Positions 1-8,617 are shown, numbered from the stretch's first letter. The stretch is 64,000 nt of DNA from Arthrobacter rhizosphaerae (GCF_023062595.1 NZ_JALLAN010000002.1:62001-126000); one strand, 5' to 3'. Notes: a model not told the origin generated them from the letters alone. Numbers and translations are program-made.

Positions 1-208
1 GCAGGCCTCCGGGGCTCCGTGGCTCGGGATCCCCTACCCCTTCGGTGAACGAATCCCCTAAAGCCACGTACCGGCTCCAGGGGTGCACGCCGTCCACAGA
101 GACCTCCTGCGTACCGCCACCGCCGCCCGGAAGGTTCATCTCCCCATAGTCCTCCCGCTGAACGCCAGGCGCCATGCCGGTCGGGTCTGGTCCGTACATG
201 AGCGCCAT
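1..208 (-). CDS. SGNH/GDSL-family hydrolase, N-terminal part (cut by window edge)
   Basis: Minus-strand reading from an ATG at 208, preceded by an AGAAGGGG Shine-Dalgarno 4-5 bases upstream. The visible 69 residues include SRYVALGDSFTEGVGDP. This is block I of SGNH/GDSL esterases, with the catalytic Ser in GDSFTEG. The catalytic Asp-His block would lie beyond the window. About 45 residues of Gly-rich N-terminus precede block I and no clear signal peptide is seen, so it may be cytoplasmic or start further in. It lies 24 bases downstream of the ABC permease on the same strand and is probably co-transcribed with it. The substrate (an ester or lipid) cannot be told. Confidence 0.8.
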   Translation of the reverse strand, partial: MALMYGPDPTGMAPGVQREDYGEMNLPGGGGGTQEVSVDGVHPWSRYVALGDSFTEGVGDPEPRSPGGL

Positions 209-232
209 TGGACCCCTTCTCATTCGCACGCT

Positions 233-1852
233 TCAGACCATCACGTCCCTTTCCCGGATAAGGCGGATGGCAGCTGCCGCCACGGCGATGGCTATGGCGG
301 CCATCAGCACGGCGCCCTCGGGATTGAAGGCTTCAACGGGCATGGCTGAAGAATGCCGGAACGGACTCAGGTCCTGAAGCCAAACGGGCAGGCCGAGCAG
401 TTCCCCGAACTGTCCCAGGAACAGGGCGGCCGCCAGTGCCCCCCATCCAACGGCGCTGCTCCAGCGGGGTGCGAGTGCGAACACCAGCAGCGTCAGGGCA
501 GGAAAGATGAGTGCCGCCGGGATGTGGGCCAGGGCTCCGGCAAACACCGTGCCGGGGCTACTGGCACCGGATTGTCCCGATGCGAGTACGACGGCGGCCG
601 AGGCTCCAGCGGCAACGGCAGCCGCCGTCGTCGTAAATACCGCGACGGCGAGGGTGCTGCCGAGCCAGCGGAATCTCGACGCCGGCATGGCCAGCAGGAG
701 TTCGGCCCGCCCTTCCGCCTCTTCGGCCCGAAGCCGCAGCACAGCCTCGATGCCCGCGGCAGCTGCCAGGACCCCGGCGATGCCCAGCATGGCCGTAGTA
801 AACAGGTCGATCAGTCCGACGTCGCCGGGAACAATGCGGCTCATCAGCTCCGCCACGGACGGATTTCCTTCCAATGCGTCGCCGACCACCGGGCCCAGAC
901 CGCCGGCCACGGCCCCGAGCGCAGCGGTGGTGAAGCACCAACTGGCCAGGCTTCCACGCTGCAGCCTCCACGCCAAACCGAGCATCGACGCCAGGCCGGC
1001 GCCCGCCCGTTCCGCGCCCGAATCGTCCGCAGCGATATAGCTGGCGCCCAGGTCCCTGCCGCTGCGGAGCGCCACGGCAACCACCGCCACGACTACTGTT
1101 CCGGCGCCGATAACCAGCAACGGCAGCGGGTCCGTCTCGGTGAATGGCCGGATGCGCTGCGCCCAGCCGATAGGTGAGAACACCGAGGGCCAGGCGGCGG
1201 TGACGTGCAGCAGCGATGAATCGGCGGTGCCGAGGGCGTCCCCGGCACCGCGGATCAGGTAGGCGCCACCCACCAGCGCCGCAGCTGTCCCGTTGGCGCT
1301 CCTCGCGGAGGGCATAACCTGTGCCACCAGCGCGGCGGCCGCCATGAAGAACAGGCCCACGGCGCCAACAGCCGTCCCCGCCAGTAACGATCCTGATACC
1401 GGGAGGTCGGCACCGATGAAACCGGCGGCAACGGCCACTGCGAGGACAACGTTTGCGCAGGTGCCGAGCAGCAGGGTTGCGTACAGGGAAGTCACGCGGG
1501 TGACCTGGGTGGAACCGACCAGCTCAGACCGGCCCTGGTCTTCATCCGCCCGGGTGTGCCGGATCACCAGGAACGCACTCATCAATCCTGCCAACACCGC
1601 TGTGAACGAATAGCCCTGGAAGAAGGTGACGGCCCCGGAGCTGATGCCGTCGGGAAGCCCGCGCAGGAAAAGGAACGCCGGGCTGGCCGCGGCCACAGAA
1701 ATCAGGGCGGCCCGCTCGTTGTCCTCGGCAAACTGTGTGGTCACTGCGCTGCCCGCCGCGTAGCCCAGACCGGCGATGCCCAGGATCCAGGCGGCCAGGG
1801 TTCCGCGGTCCCTGCGTGCCTGGAGCAGGGCCAGCCGGAGAACGGCGCGCAT
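233..1852 (-). CDS. ABC-2 type exporter permease (large, two-half polytopic protein)
   Basis: A 539-residue polytopic membrane protein rich in Ala/Val/Leu segments, organised as two similar halves. One begins near the N-terminus (LALLQARRDRGTLAAWILG) and the second near residue 290 (LGLAWRLQRGSLASWCFT). This is the architecture of actinobacterial antibiotic-exporter permeases of the tetronasin/polyketide type. The ATG at 1852 overlaps the ATPase stop (TGATG); a GTG one codon earlier at 1855 is an alternative. It forms an exporter with the ATPase encoded just upstream. The substrate is unknown; drug or lipid export is inferred from the family only. Confidence 0.85.
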   Translation of the reverse strand: MRAVLRLALLQARRDRGTLAAWILGIAGLGYAAGSAVTTQFAEDNERAALISVAAASPAFLFLRGLPDGISSGAVTFFQGYSFTAVLAGLMSAFLVIRHTRADEDQGRSELVGSTQVTRVTSLYATLLLGTCANVVLAVAVAAGFIGADLPVSGSLLAGTAVGAVGLFFMAAAALVAQVMPSARSANGTAAALVGGAYLIRGAGDALGTADSSLLHVTAAWPSVFSPIGWAQRIRPFTETDPLPLLVIGAGTVVVAVVAVALRSGRDLGASYIAADDSGAERAGAGLASMLGLAWRLQRGSLASWCFTTAALGAVAGGLGPVVGDALEGNPSVAELMSRIVPGDVGLIDLFTTAMLGIAGVLAAAAGIEAVLRLRAEEAEGRAELLLAMPASRFRWLGSTLAVAVFTTTAAAVAAGASAAVVLASGQSGASSPGTVFAGALAHIPAALIFPALTLLVFALAPRWSSAVGWGALAAALFLGQFGELLGLPVWLQDLSPFRHSSAMPVEAFNPEGAVLMAAIAIAVAAAAIRLIRERDVMV

Positions 1853-2802
1853 CACAGCACCTGGCTCTTCTGGCTCTGCTGGCTCTTGTGGCTTGCCTGC
1901 CCGGCCGCCTGCAGGCCGTAGTGGCGCATGAACAGCTCCTCGAGGGAAGGGGGTGCGGCCGTGATGGCCGTGATGCCGGCTGTAGCCAAAGCATTCAGGA
2001 CGTAGCCCAGGTCCGCTGCATCGGCGTCGAACTCTATGGTTGCCCCGTCGATGCTGAGGTCGTGGATTCCCCGCCAGGTGGACAGCACCTCGGGTTTCAC
2101 CGCCGACGTGACGCGGAAGCGTGTGCGGGTGAGGTGCCGGAGTTCAGCCAGGGTCCCGGATTCCACGGCCACCCCGGACCGTATGATGGTCACCCTGTCA
2201 CAGAGCTTTTCCACTTCGGACAGGATATGGCTGGACAGCAGCACCGTGGCCCCATCCGAGGTGACCCGGCGGACGTGACGGCGGAACACTGCGTCCATGA
2301 CCGGGTCCAGGCCCGAGCTCGGCTCGTCCAGGAGGTAGAGCCTGGCGGGGCGGGAAAAGGCCGCGATCAGGGCTGCCTTCTGCCGGTTGCCCTTCGAGTA
2401 GGTCCGCGCCTTCTTCCGTGGTTCGAAATCGAACTCGTCAATGAGTTCCCGGCGCAGGTTTTCATCCGCGCCGCCGCGCAGCCCGGCGAGCAGGTCGATG
2501 ACCTCGCCGCCGGTGAGGTTAGGCCAGAGCGTCACGTCCCCGGGAACGTAGGCAACATCCCGGTGGGCGCGCACCGGCTCAGACCACGGGTCTATGCCGA
2601 ACACGCGTGCCGTTCCCGACGTCGGCCGCATCAGGCCCAAAAGAATCCGAAGCGTTGTGGACTTTCCTGCCCCGTTGGGTCCGAGGAAACCGTGGACCTC
2701 ACCTTGCAGTACGGACAGGTCCAGGCCTGCCAGCGCGGACGTGCGTCCGAAATTCTTCACGAGATCCGAGGTGTGGATGACGGGAGTTGAGTCGGTGTTC
2801 AT
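1852..2802 (-). CDS. ABC exporter ATP-binding protein
   Basis: A 316-residue ATPase with Walker A GPNGAGKST at residues 41-49, a signature-like YSKGNRQK, Walker B LYLLDEPSSGLD and the H-loop in LLSSHIL. The C-terminal ~90-residue extension is typical of the DrrA/bacitracin-exporter type. The open frame continues upstream to 3060, but the ATG at 2802 is preferred. It has AAGGAA seven bases upstream, and the protein then starts right before the ABC domain (MNTDSTPVIHTSDLVKNFG). It energises the permease encoded at 233-1852, with which it is translationally coupled. No regulator gene is adjacent. Confidence 0.9.
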   Translation of the reverse strand: MNTDSTPVIHTSDLVKNFGRTSALAGLDLSVLQGEVHGFLGPNGAGKSTTLRILLGLMRPTSGTARVFGIDPWSEPVRAHRDVAYVPGDVTLWPNLTGGEVIDLLAGLRGGADENLRRELIDEFDFEPRKKARTYSKGNRQKAALIAAFSRPARLYLLDEPSSGLDPVMDAVFRRHVRRVTSDGATVLLSSHILSEVEKLCDRVTIIRSGVAVESGTLAELRHLTRTRFRVTSAVKPEVLSTWRGIHDLSIDGATIEFDADAADLGYVLNALATAGITAITAAPPSLEELFMRHYGLQAAGQASHKSQQSQKSQVL

Positions 2803-3231
2803 GGCCGGTTCCTTGGTTGCAGCTCTCATGCCAAGGCGGTTGCCATGGCACGCCGCAGGCGTTTCCGCATGCGGGCCGACCAGGCTTCCCGGCTCTCCTG
2901 TCCTCATCATACGAGCGGTGCATGGCCTCTGGAAGGGGTGCTCACGACGCAGGTGATCGGAGAGAAGGGTGCCGAAGGCGAAGCGATGGTTGGAGTCTGC
3001 CAATTCCCGGAACCAATTGCGTAAAGGAACACGTAGCAAAGGATCAAAAAGCGGGTACATCCTACTCGTGCCCTTCGGGGCGGGGGAGCGTTGAATGTAA
3101 GTCTGGGGCCGGCGGTGATCGAGCCTTCTGAGACCAAGGTTCGACCCCCAGTCGCCGCCGGCCCCGGCCTGCTGAGCTTTTCCGGCCCGGATACGGACCG
3201 GTTGAAGCGTCGACTCGGTAGTGTTTATCGC
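2803..3231. other. Intergenic region with long-arm inverted repeat
   Basis: Divergent gap between the ABC exporter and the kinase pair. The clearest structure is an 11-base perfect inverted repeat, GGGGCCGGCGG at 3105-3115 and CCGCCGGCCCC at 3155-3165, enclosing 39 bases. No T-tract follows, so it is not a normal terminator. The enclosed part contains GGTTCGACCCCC, which superficially recalls a tRNA T-arm, but the flanks cannot form the 5-bp T-stem. No convincing promoter pair was picked for either direction. Confidence 0.45.
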
Positions 3232-4329
3232 ATGATTCCAATGGTGTGGTTGGTCGGTACTTCTGGCGTGGGCAAATCAACCGTCGGCTGGCAGCTTCAG
3301 CAGGCGCTTGAGCATCGGGACGTGCCTGCAGCGTTCGTCGATGCCGATCAGCTGAGGAACGCTGCAGGAGTCGAGGCGACTGCGGATGATTTCGTTGCCG
3401 ATGGACTCGCGGTGGTGGGGCCGATCTTCCAGCGCGCTGGAGCGAAGGTCCTGATCGTGGCGGGAATGGTCGACGACGCGGCTCATCTCGCTCGCTTGCT
3501 GCCAGTCAGCGGGCACCCCCATGTTCTCGTCGTTCATCTGCACGCCTCCGACGAGGCTGTTGTGGACCGCGTCGAGCGGCGTAAGTGGAACGTGGAGCTC
3601 GCCGCAGATTCGGTCGACTATGCCCATCGCTTCGACGCAAGGTGGGTGGATATAGAGGTGGACACGACTTGTCAGTCGCCATCCGAGGTCGTCGCGAGCC
3701 TGGTTGAACGATTGGAGCGTCTGGCCCGCTCGGAGCGCCTCGACACACCGCTGCCTGTTACACCCGCAACCGATGCCGAGCCCACGTTGACTCTTATAAC
3801 GGGCGCTGGCGGCGTGGGACTGTCGACAACGGGGTTCCTCGCCTTCCTGCAGCGCATGTGGTCGGGCGAAAGTATCGGGTACATCGACAGCCACCAGGTC
3901 GGCATCGTGGGGGCAGACCCTCGCGCGCCGGAGGCCGCGCCGCTACGCGCGGCCACCTCGGCTGCCCTTGCGGCAGGGATGGCCCGTCGCGGGATCCGGC
4001 ACGTGCTGATAACCGCGGATCCGCTGACGGCCCGTGCACTCGCCGATACCGCAAAGCCTGCGCACATGTTCTGGCTCGACGCATCCGACGACGTGATCGA
4101 ATCGCGTCATCGCTTCAGGGCGGAGGGCGGCGGGCCGCCTCTTGCCGGCGATCACCGCCTGGGCCTCGACGACCTGAGCATCCGAGCCGCGGTGGCCACG
4201 TCGATCGGCGAGGCCCGCGATGAATCACTCCGGCCGAACGGCATCTCGGTCATCAACACCGACGATCTCCCGCCGGACGACGTAGCGGGGCTGATCAATC
4301 AATCCGGCGAAGTTGGGAAAAACCTGTGA
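3232..4329 (+). CDS. Tandem P-loop NTPase/kinase-like protein (second P-loop degenerate)
   Basis: A 365-residue protein from the ATG at 3232, chosen because a P-loop immediately follows (G9-T17, GTSGVGKST). A longer frame from 3091 has no family-like N-terminus. It contains two copies of the same module. Copy 1 has the P-loop followed by AFVDADQL. Copy 2 starts near residue 187 with GAGGVGLST, where the Walker A Lys is Leu197, followed by YIDSHQVG. Family knowledge suggests a shikimate/adenylate-kinase-like P-loop fold; the phosphoryl acceptor is unknown. Copy 2 probably cannot bind ATP normally. The stop overlaps the next gene, which encodes a third module of the same kind. Confidence 0.7.
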   Translation: MIPMVWLVGTSGVGKSTVGWQLQQALEHRDVPAAFVDADQLRNAAGVEATADDFVADGLAVVGPIFQRAGAKVLIVAGMVDDAAHLARLLPVSGHPHVLVVHLHASDEAVVDRVERRKWNVELAADSVDYAHRFDARWVDIEVDTTCQSPSEVVASLVERLERLARSERLDTPLPVTPATDAEPTLTLITGAGGVGLSTTGFLAFLQRMWSGESIGYIDSHQVGIVGADPRAPEAAPLRAATSAALAAGMARRGIRHVLITADPLTARALADTAKPAHMFWLDASDDVIESRHRFRAEGGGPPLAGDHRLGLDDLSIRAAVATSIGEARDESLRPNGISVINTDDLPPDDVAGLINQSGEVGKNL

Positions 4330-4928
4330 TGGAGCCTGTGGGCTCACCTCGCCTCCCCAGTGAATTGGGCGAGAGCCACTCGCGGGCATCACGAGCATTG
4401 CTGCTCAATGGCTCGTCCGGGGTCGGCAAGTCCAGTGCGCTTCACGCACTCGGCGCCGTGCTGGGGGAGCGAAGCGTCTCCCACGCTTTCATTGAACTCG
4501 ACGAACTCGCACTCTTCTGGCCCCGCCCGGGGGACGACCCCTGGGGTGCCCGTATAGCTCGCGCGAACCTCGCCGCGGTGAGCACCACGTACTGGGCGGC
4601 GGGTGTTCAATGCATCGCCGTGGCGCACGTATTCACGGACCGTGAGCACCTGGACGGATGTCGTGCCGCGCTATCGCAGGATGTGGGCCTCTTGAATGCC
4701 GAGGCAGTACCGCTTGTGCGCCTGCGTGCGTCCAGGGCAGTGGTCGAGGAACGGCTGCGTAGACGCCATGTGGTTGAAACGCAGTGGGAGCTCGAGGCGT
4801 TTCTTGCCGGCTATGAGAGTCTCATTCGAGCACTCGATGACGCGGCACTGGATGACGTCGTTATCGACGTCGACGACCTGACACCCCGGGACGTCGCGGA
4901 ACGCATCGCGGATGTCGCCGGTTGGTGA
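4329..4928 (+). CDS. P-loop kinase-like protein, third module of the set
   Basis: A 199-residue protein whose ATG overlaps the upstream stop (GTGATG; a GTG at 4326 is possible). The P-loop is intact: GSSGVGKS at residues 28-35. It is followed by AFIELDELALFWPRPGDDPWG, equivalent in position to the VDADQL and IDSHQV elements of the neighbour. A C-terminal segment with paired Arg (EERLRRRH) could be the LID or arginine finger of a small-molecule kinase. The overlap and similarity suggest duplication and joint function with the 3232-4329 product. The substrate is unknown. Confidence 0.7.
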   Translation: MEPVGSPRLPSELGESHSRASRALLLNGSSGVGKSSALHALGAVLGERSVSHAFIELDELALFWPRPGDDPWGARIARANLAAVSTTYWAAGVQCIAVAHVFTDREHLDGCRAALSQDVGLLNAEAVPLVRLRASRAVVEERLRRRHVVETQWELEAFLAGYESLIRALDDAALDDVVIDVDDLTPRDVAERIADVAGW

Positions 4929-4943
4929 CGGTGGGGCGACAGA

Positions 4944-4991
4944 CTTGAGTGCTCAAACCCTCTTGCGATCCTTAACTGCAAGTGCTATAAA
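4944..4991 (+). promoter_or_regulatory. hsp20 promoter with HAIR-like inverted repeat
   Basis: CTTGAGT at 4944-4950 runs directly into GCTCAAA at 4951-4957, an inverted TTGAG/CTCAA pair. The half-site CTTGAGT matches the HspR-associated HAIR element, which normally has a 7-base spacer absent here. Downstream is a sigma70-like promoter: -35 TTGCGA (4963-4968), 17-base spacer, -10 TATAAA (4986-4991). The Hsp20 start lies 57 bases downstream of the -10. Heat-shock control is an inference. Confidence 0.55.
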
Positions 4992-5047
4992 ATCTGTATC
5001 AGCGGATATACATCCGGTCTATCAATTTGGATCACAGGAGGTATGCG

Positions 5048-5473
5048 ATGTTGATGCTCAACGATCCTTTCCGCCAATTCGACAGACTGGCCCAGCAGGT
5101 CCTCGGCACGACGGCCCGGCCTACAGCTATGCCGATGGACGCCTGGCGTGAAGGGGACGAATTTGTGGTCGCCCTGGATCTGCCCGGTGTAGACGTCGAC
5201 TCAGTAGACCTGGACGTCGAACACAATGTCCTGACGATCAAGGCTGAACGCAAGGACCCGGTCAGCGAGGATACCGAGATGTTCGCCTCAGAACGTCCCC
5301 GCGGGGTGTTCAGCCGGCAGTTGGTCCTCGGCGAGACCCTGGACACCGAGAACGTCAAGGCCACGTACGACGGCGGCGTCCTGACTGTACGGATCCCTGT
5401 TGCCGAACAAGCGAAACCCCGCAAGATTGAAATTGAGTCCAAGGGCAAGCAGCAGCAGATCAGCGCCGCCTAA
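5048..5473 (+). CDS. Hsp20/alpha-crystallin small heat-shock protein
   Basis: A 141-residue holdase-type chaperone expected to form oligomers that bind unfolding proteins. The start at 5048 follows an ideal AGGAGG (5036-5041) by six bases. A short N-terminal arm precedes the alpha-crystallin domain (about residues 33-125), containing [20 protein letters not shown] and the conserved [11 protein letters not shown] strand. The usual C-terminal anchor is present as VRIPV followed by [15 protein letters not shown] 48-base promoter/operator region and a strong hairpin downstream make it a likely single-gene transcript. Confidence 0.93.
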   Translation: MLMLNDPFRQFDRLAQQVLGTTARPTAMPMDAWREGDEFVVALDLPGVDVDSVDLDVEHNVLTIKAERKDPVSEDTEMFASERPRGVFSRQLVLGETLDTENVKATYDGGVLTVRIPVAEQAKPRKIEIESKGKQQQISAA

Positions 5474-5500
5474 AACCGCCGCCTAAAAGACGGAAACGCA

Positions 5501-5531
5501 GTGGTCCCCGGCCAATAAGGCCGGGGACCAC
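5501..5531 (+). terminator. Hairpin terminator after hsp20
   Basis: A perfect 13-base stem: 5501-5513 (GTGGTCCCCGGCC) pairs with 5519-5531, with loop AATAA. No long T-run follows, as is common in high-GC actinobacteria. It sits 28 bases after the hsp20 stop. Confidence 0.7.
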
Positions 5532-5606
5532 TTCACCCGAAGCTGCAAAGGGAGCCAGCAGCATCACCCACTTGCCGATAACACGGCCGTTGATCAGGGA
5601 GTCCAA

Positions 5607-5780
5607 ATGGACGAAGCCACAATCGTCGGCTACCTCGCCGGATACCTCGCGACTCTCATCGCGGTGTTCCTTTACTTCCTCCCGGGTCTACTGCTCTTCG
5701 TTCTGCTCGTGGTGACAGTGGGCCTGTTGCGACTTGTGGCGCAGCCATTTCTATTCCTGATCCACAGACTGCACAGGTGA
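5607..5780 (+). CDS. Small hydrophobic membrane protein (57 residues)
   Basis: ATG at 5607 preceded by CAGGGAG five bases upstream, ending at TGA 5778-5780. The product has an N-terminal MDEATIVGYLAG, then one long or two short hydrophobic stretches (LATLIAVFLYFLPG and LLLFVLLVVTVGLL), and a basic tail (LIHRLHR). This suggests an inner-membrane peptide with a cytosolic C-terminus. I do not recognise the family. Support comes from codon pattern, the ribosome site and coherent topology. It follows the hsp20 terminator and may have its own promoter. Confidence 0.55.
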   Translation: MDEATIVGYLAGYLATLIAVFLYFLPGLLLFVLLVVTVGLLRLVAQPFLFLIHRLHR

Positions 5781-5829
5781 GTTCCTAAGTAACCGCCGCG
5801 AGGCAGTATCGCTTAGTCCGCGACCCGCC

Positions 5830-7542
5830 TCAGTCCACCATCCGGAACGTTGCATCGGAACGGTCGAGGTCGTTCGCGATGGTCGTCAGGCTGAGGCTGT
5901 AGTTACTGTGCCTGATGTAGCGGTCCGGATAGTTGTGCGACCGGAACGATGTCAGGTAGTTGTGCGCCAGCCCCGCTACAGGGAGGAAGGTCGCGTCTGC
6001 CTTGAAGATAGCGGAACCGTCATTCTGGACCAGGCTGAATTGGTAGTTCCAGTGGCGCAGGAAGTAGCCGGGCATATCCACCGACTCGAACGAGATGCGA
6101 CCGTCCGCCTGACTGGCCAGCCCGAGGACTACCCGGAACTGTGAGTCCTTGACCGGCGACGTCGGGAGTTCGAGGCGGACCGTTGAACCGGAGTGCCGAA
6201 TGTAGCGGTCTGGCACATTGAAGCTTTGCAGCCGGGAGACGCGCCTGCCGGTCTGGGCCGGGTACTGCATAAGGGTGCCGAAACCCAGGGCGTCATACCC
6301 TCCGGAGTTGGGGCCGTAGTCGCCGCCTCCGCCGTCGGGCCGCAGGGTGGCAGCGATCTGGCTGACCCAGGGGGTGCTGAGGCCCTTGCGGCCGGAGTAG
6401 TGTCCCAGAACCTGATCCCATACCGGCCGGCCCTGCCCGCGTCCGCCCTCACCGGGGACGGTCTGGGTCTGCCAGCCTGCGTGGGCGGCGGTGCTCAAGG
6501 GGCCGGACTGCCAGGTGTACGGGGTGAACGGGACGTCGTTGCCGAGGTTGTATTTCGCGACGTACTCGGCCGCCTTGAGGAAGCGGTTGTTATCGTGCCC
6601 GTAGCAGTCGATGCCCTGGTTCCAGGCCATTTCGCAGAAGGCGCCCATGAGGCCGATGCCCATAATGCTGTGTGCCTGGTCGCGGCCGCTCTCCTGCCAC
6701 TGGGCCAGGCCCTCATCCTCGTAGACGTAGGGTACGGCGTTCGGCAGTGAGCCGTTGCCCGCGCCGCTCTGGAAGTACGTAACAGCGCGGTCCACCAGGT
6801 CGTCGCGGTCCGCGAAAATACCGATGGCCAGGACCGAGGCCATGTTGCACAGGTCCCAGTTGGCCCAGTAGTTCGTGATGACAGCACCATTGTGATTGGT
6901 GAGGAAATGCTCGTTCATCGGGTGGAAAATGTTCAGCAGCATGCCGCGGAACCGCTCGAACTCGAAGTCCGGATGGTCCCGCACCAGCTCGGCGGCGTTC
7001 GCGAACTGGTAGCCGTAGATGCCTGCGGCCAGGAAGCGGTCGGCGTTGCCGGTCACTGTGGTTAACGTCCCTGACCAGGCATTGAGGATCCGCACGGCAG
7101 CCGCGCCATGAGCGGCCTCGCCGGAGATCCGCCACCGCAGGGCGTTCTGGTACGCGGCGTGGATATCCGCGAACAACGGCCCGTAGTTTGAGCCATCGCC
7201 GCCGCGGACGACTGTCTCCACCGGGCGCGGCTGCCACCCGGAACCGGAGCGGCCGTTCGCCACGAGACGGTTCCAGCCTCCCAGCCAGGGCTGGGCACTG
7301 TCGGCCACGCGCAACGATATCGCCTCGACGTCAGCCAGTGTATGGACCATGCCTGGATGCGCATACTTGGACGCTCCAAGAGAGACTGTCGCTTGCGGAA
7401 TGGGGCCGGGCTTGGGCTTGGCCCAGGAGGCGCCGGCCGCACCGGCCGCTACAAGGGGTACAGCAAGGGAGGCACCAGTGATGAAGGATCTGCGTGAAAC
7501 AGCACTGGGGGATGACTGAAGGTGGCGATAATTCGTCGTCAT
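5830..7542 (-). CDS. Secreted alginate-lyase-like polysaccharide lyase with C-terminal AbfB/CBM42 domain
   Basis: A 570-residue exported enzyme. The start at 7542 follows GGAAG and yields a Tat signal (SRRSFITGASLAVPLVAAG) with twin Arg. The following ~360 residues resemble the alpha/alpha-barrel alginate lyase family (PF05426-like), with the conserved TNHNGAVITNYWANWD block. The last ~135 residues are a beta-trefoil AbfB (arabinose-binding CBM42) domain with repeated FNVPDRYIRH, MPGYFLRHW and NYPDRYIRH motifs. The likely role is binding arabinose-decorated plant polysaccharide and cleaving an associated uronan; the exact polymer is unknown. It is a single gene, convergent with 5607-5780. Confidence 0.85.
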   Translation of the reverse strand: MTTNYRHLQSSPSAVSRRSFITGASLAVPLVAAGAAGASWAKPKPGPIPQATVSLGASKYAHPGMVHTLADVEAISLRVADSAQPWLGGWNRLVANGRSGSGWQPRPVETVVRGGDGSNYGPLFADIHAAYQNALRWRISGEAAHGAAAVRILNAWSGTLTTVTGNADRFLAAGIYGYQFANAAELVRDHPDFEFERFRGMLLNIFHPMNEHFLTNHNGAVITNYWANWDLCNMASVLAIGIFADRDDLVDRAVTYFQSGAGNGSLPNAVPYVYEDEGLAQWQESGRDQAHSIMGIGLMGAFCEMAWNQGIDCYGHDNNRFLKAAEYVAKYNLGNDVPFTPYTWQSGPLSTAAHAGWQTQTVPGEGGRGQGRPVWDQVLGHYSGRKGLSTPWVSQIAATLRPDGGGGDYGPNSGGYDALGFGTLMQYPAQTGRRVSRLQSFNVPDRYIRHSGSTVRLELPTSPVKDSQFRVVLGLASQADGRISFESVDMPGYFLRHWNYQFSLVQNDGSAIFKADATFLPVAGLAHNYLTSFRSHNYPDRYIRHSNYSLSLTTIANDLDRSDATFRMVD

Positions 7543-7740
7543 TGACTTCCGTTCGCTAGGGAATTCCTGAGAAATGAGCCGATCGGACACCGGGACGACG
7601 ACGCCGTCGCTCTGGCAGGGGCCCAAACCCGCGGCGCCTCACAGCAATACAGCGAGGGAAGGGAACGGGGAAGGAGGCACGCAAATGCACTCACCCGAGT
7701 AGAACACCCGTCCGCAGCACTGAGGACTTGATTTGTGAGA

Positions 7741-7774
7741 CCCGAGAGGGCGGGAAATCGTTATCCCGCTCGGG
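7741..7774 (-). terminator. Possible hairpin downstream of the FAH-family gene
   Basis: CCCGAG (7741-7746) and CGGGA (7751-7755) pair with TCCCG (7764-7768) and CTCGGG (7769-7774). A 4-base AGGG bulge interrupts the left arm and the loop is eight bases. No T-tract is present. Apart from this I see no feature in the gap 7543-7837. Confidence 0.35.
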
Positions 7775-7837
7775 CTTATACTCACACGTGCAAGGCGGAG
7801 GTTCAAGAGGTCAGGCTGCCTTTTCTTCGGTGGACCC

Positions 7838-8575
7838 CTATGCCACCGTGTTGCGGAGGCTTCCCAATCCTCCGAGGCTGATCTCCACACGGTCACCCGG
7901 CTGCACCGCCACGGCTGTGCCCGGCGCACCGGTCATCACCACGTCTCCCGGTTCCAGCGTCAGCCACGATGTGACGTAGACGAGGCAGTCCACCACAGAG
8001 GAGGGCAGGTTGAAAGTGCCGGACTTTGCACGGATTTCCCCATTAACGGCGACGTCGATGCCCACCAGGTCCGGATCCGGCAGGTCGGTTTCGATCCATG
8101 GGCCCGGGGGTGTGTAATTGACCCCGGCCTTCCCTTGGAAGTTCCGCTCATCCACGGCCCCCTGGTCCACATTGGTGACGTCGTTGACGCAGGTGAACCC
8201 CAGAACATGCTCGAGGGCGTTCTCTGCGTTAAGCGAGGTTGCGCTTTTCCCGATGACGACGGCGAGCTCACCTTCGACATTGACCGTGCCCCTGTCCCGG
8301 GCAGCCACGATCACATCCTGCGGGTTGGCCACTGTGTGCACTGACTTATGCCATGCCTGGATGGGTAAAGGGTGATTGTTGATGGTCAGGTTATGGGCAA
8401 TACCCACGACGACGGCGGGCCGCACCGGAGCCAGGAAAACCGCCTCCGCCTCGGGTGTGGAACCGCCGGTGAAGCTCAAGGTGTCCGCGAACAGATCGTT
8501 CACGTGATCCCAGTTGCCATCGCGCTCCACAGCAAACTGCGGCCCGGCGGGTGTCTTAATTCTTGCGAGGCGCAA
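7838..8575 (-). CDS. Fumarylacetoacetate hydrolase (FAH) family protein
   Basis: A 245-residue protein, complete FAH fold. It carries the metal-binding pattern EGELAVVIGKSA, the FTCVNDVTNVD block and the C-terminal LEPGDVVMTGAPGTAV signature. FAH-family members are Mg/Mn-dependent hydrolases or decarboxylases/hydratases acting on 2,4-diketo or 2-keto-3-deoxy sugar-acid-like substrates in the cytoplasm. Its place in the sugar-acid island supports a late catabolic step such as 2-keto-3-deoxy acid cleavage or hydration (inference). It is separated from the next upstream catabolic gene by a 400-base insert holding a truncated gene and a palindromic repeat, so it may have its own promoter. Confidence 0.88.
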   Translation of the reverse strand: MRLARIKTPAGPQFAVERDGNWDHVNDLFADTLSFTGGSTPEAEAVFLAPVRPAVVVGIAHNLTINNHPLPIQAWHKSVHTVANPQDVIVAARDRGTVNVEGELAVVIGKSATSLNAENALEHVLGFTCVNDVTNVDQGAVDERNFQGKAGVNYTPPGPWIETDLPDPDLVGIDVAVNGEIRAKSGTFNLPSSVVDCLVYVTSWLTLEPGDVVMTGAPGTAVAVQPGDRVEISLGGLGSLRNTVA

Positions 8576-8617
8576 GGAGTCTCCTTGGTGATATTGGCGG
8601 CAACCCGCCGTCGTCGG

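Noticed and set aside
353..1177. Long plus-strand frame opposite the ABC permease
   Set aside because: Very Arg/Gly/Gln-rich composition typical of an antisense shadow in GC-rich DNA; the minus-strand permease is clearly real.
3130..3165. tRNA T-arm-like GGTTCGACC
   Set aside because: Flanking bases cannot form the T-stem and no acceptor or anticodon arms are present.
3062..3280. Minus-strand 72-codon frame ahead of the kinase gene
   Set aside because: Low-complexity Arg/Pro translation without family match, and it runs through the inverted repeat.
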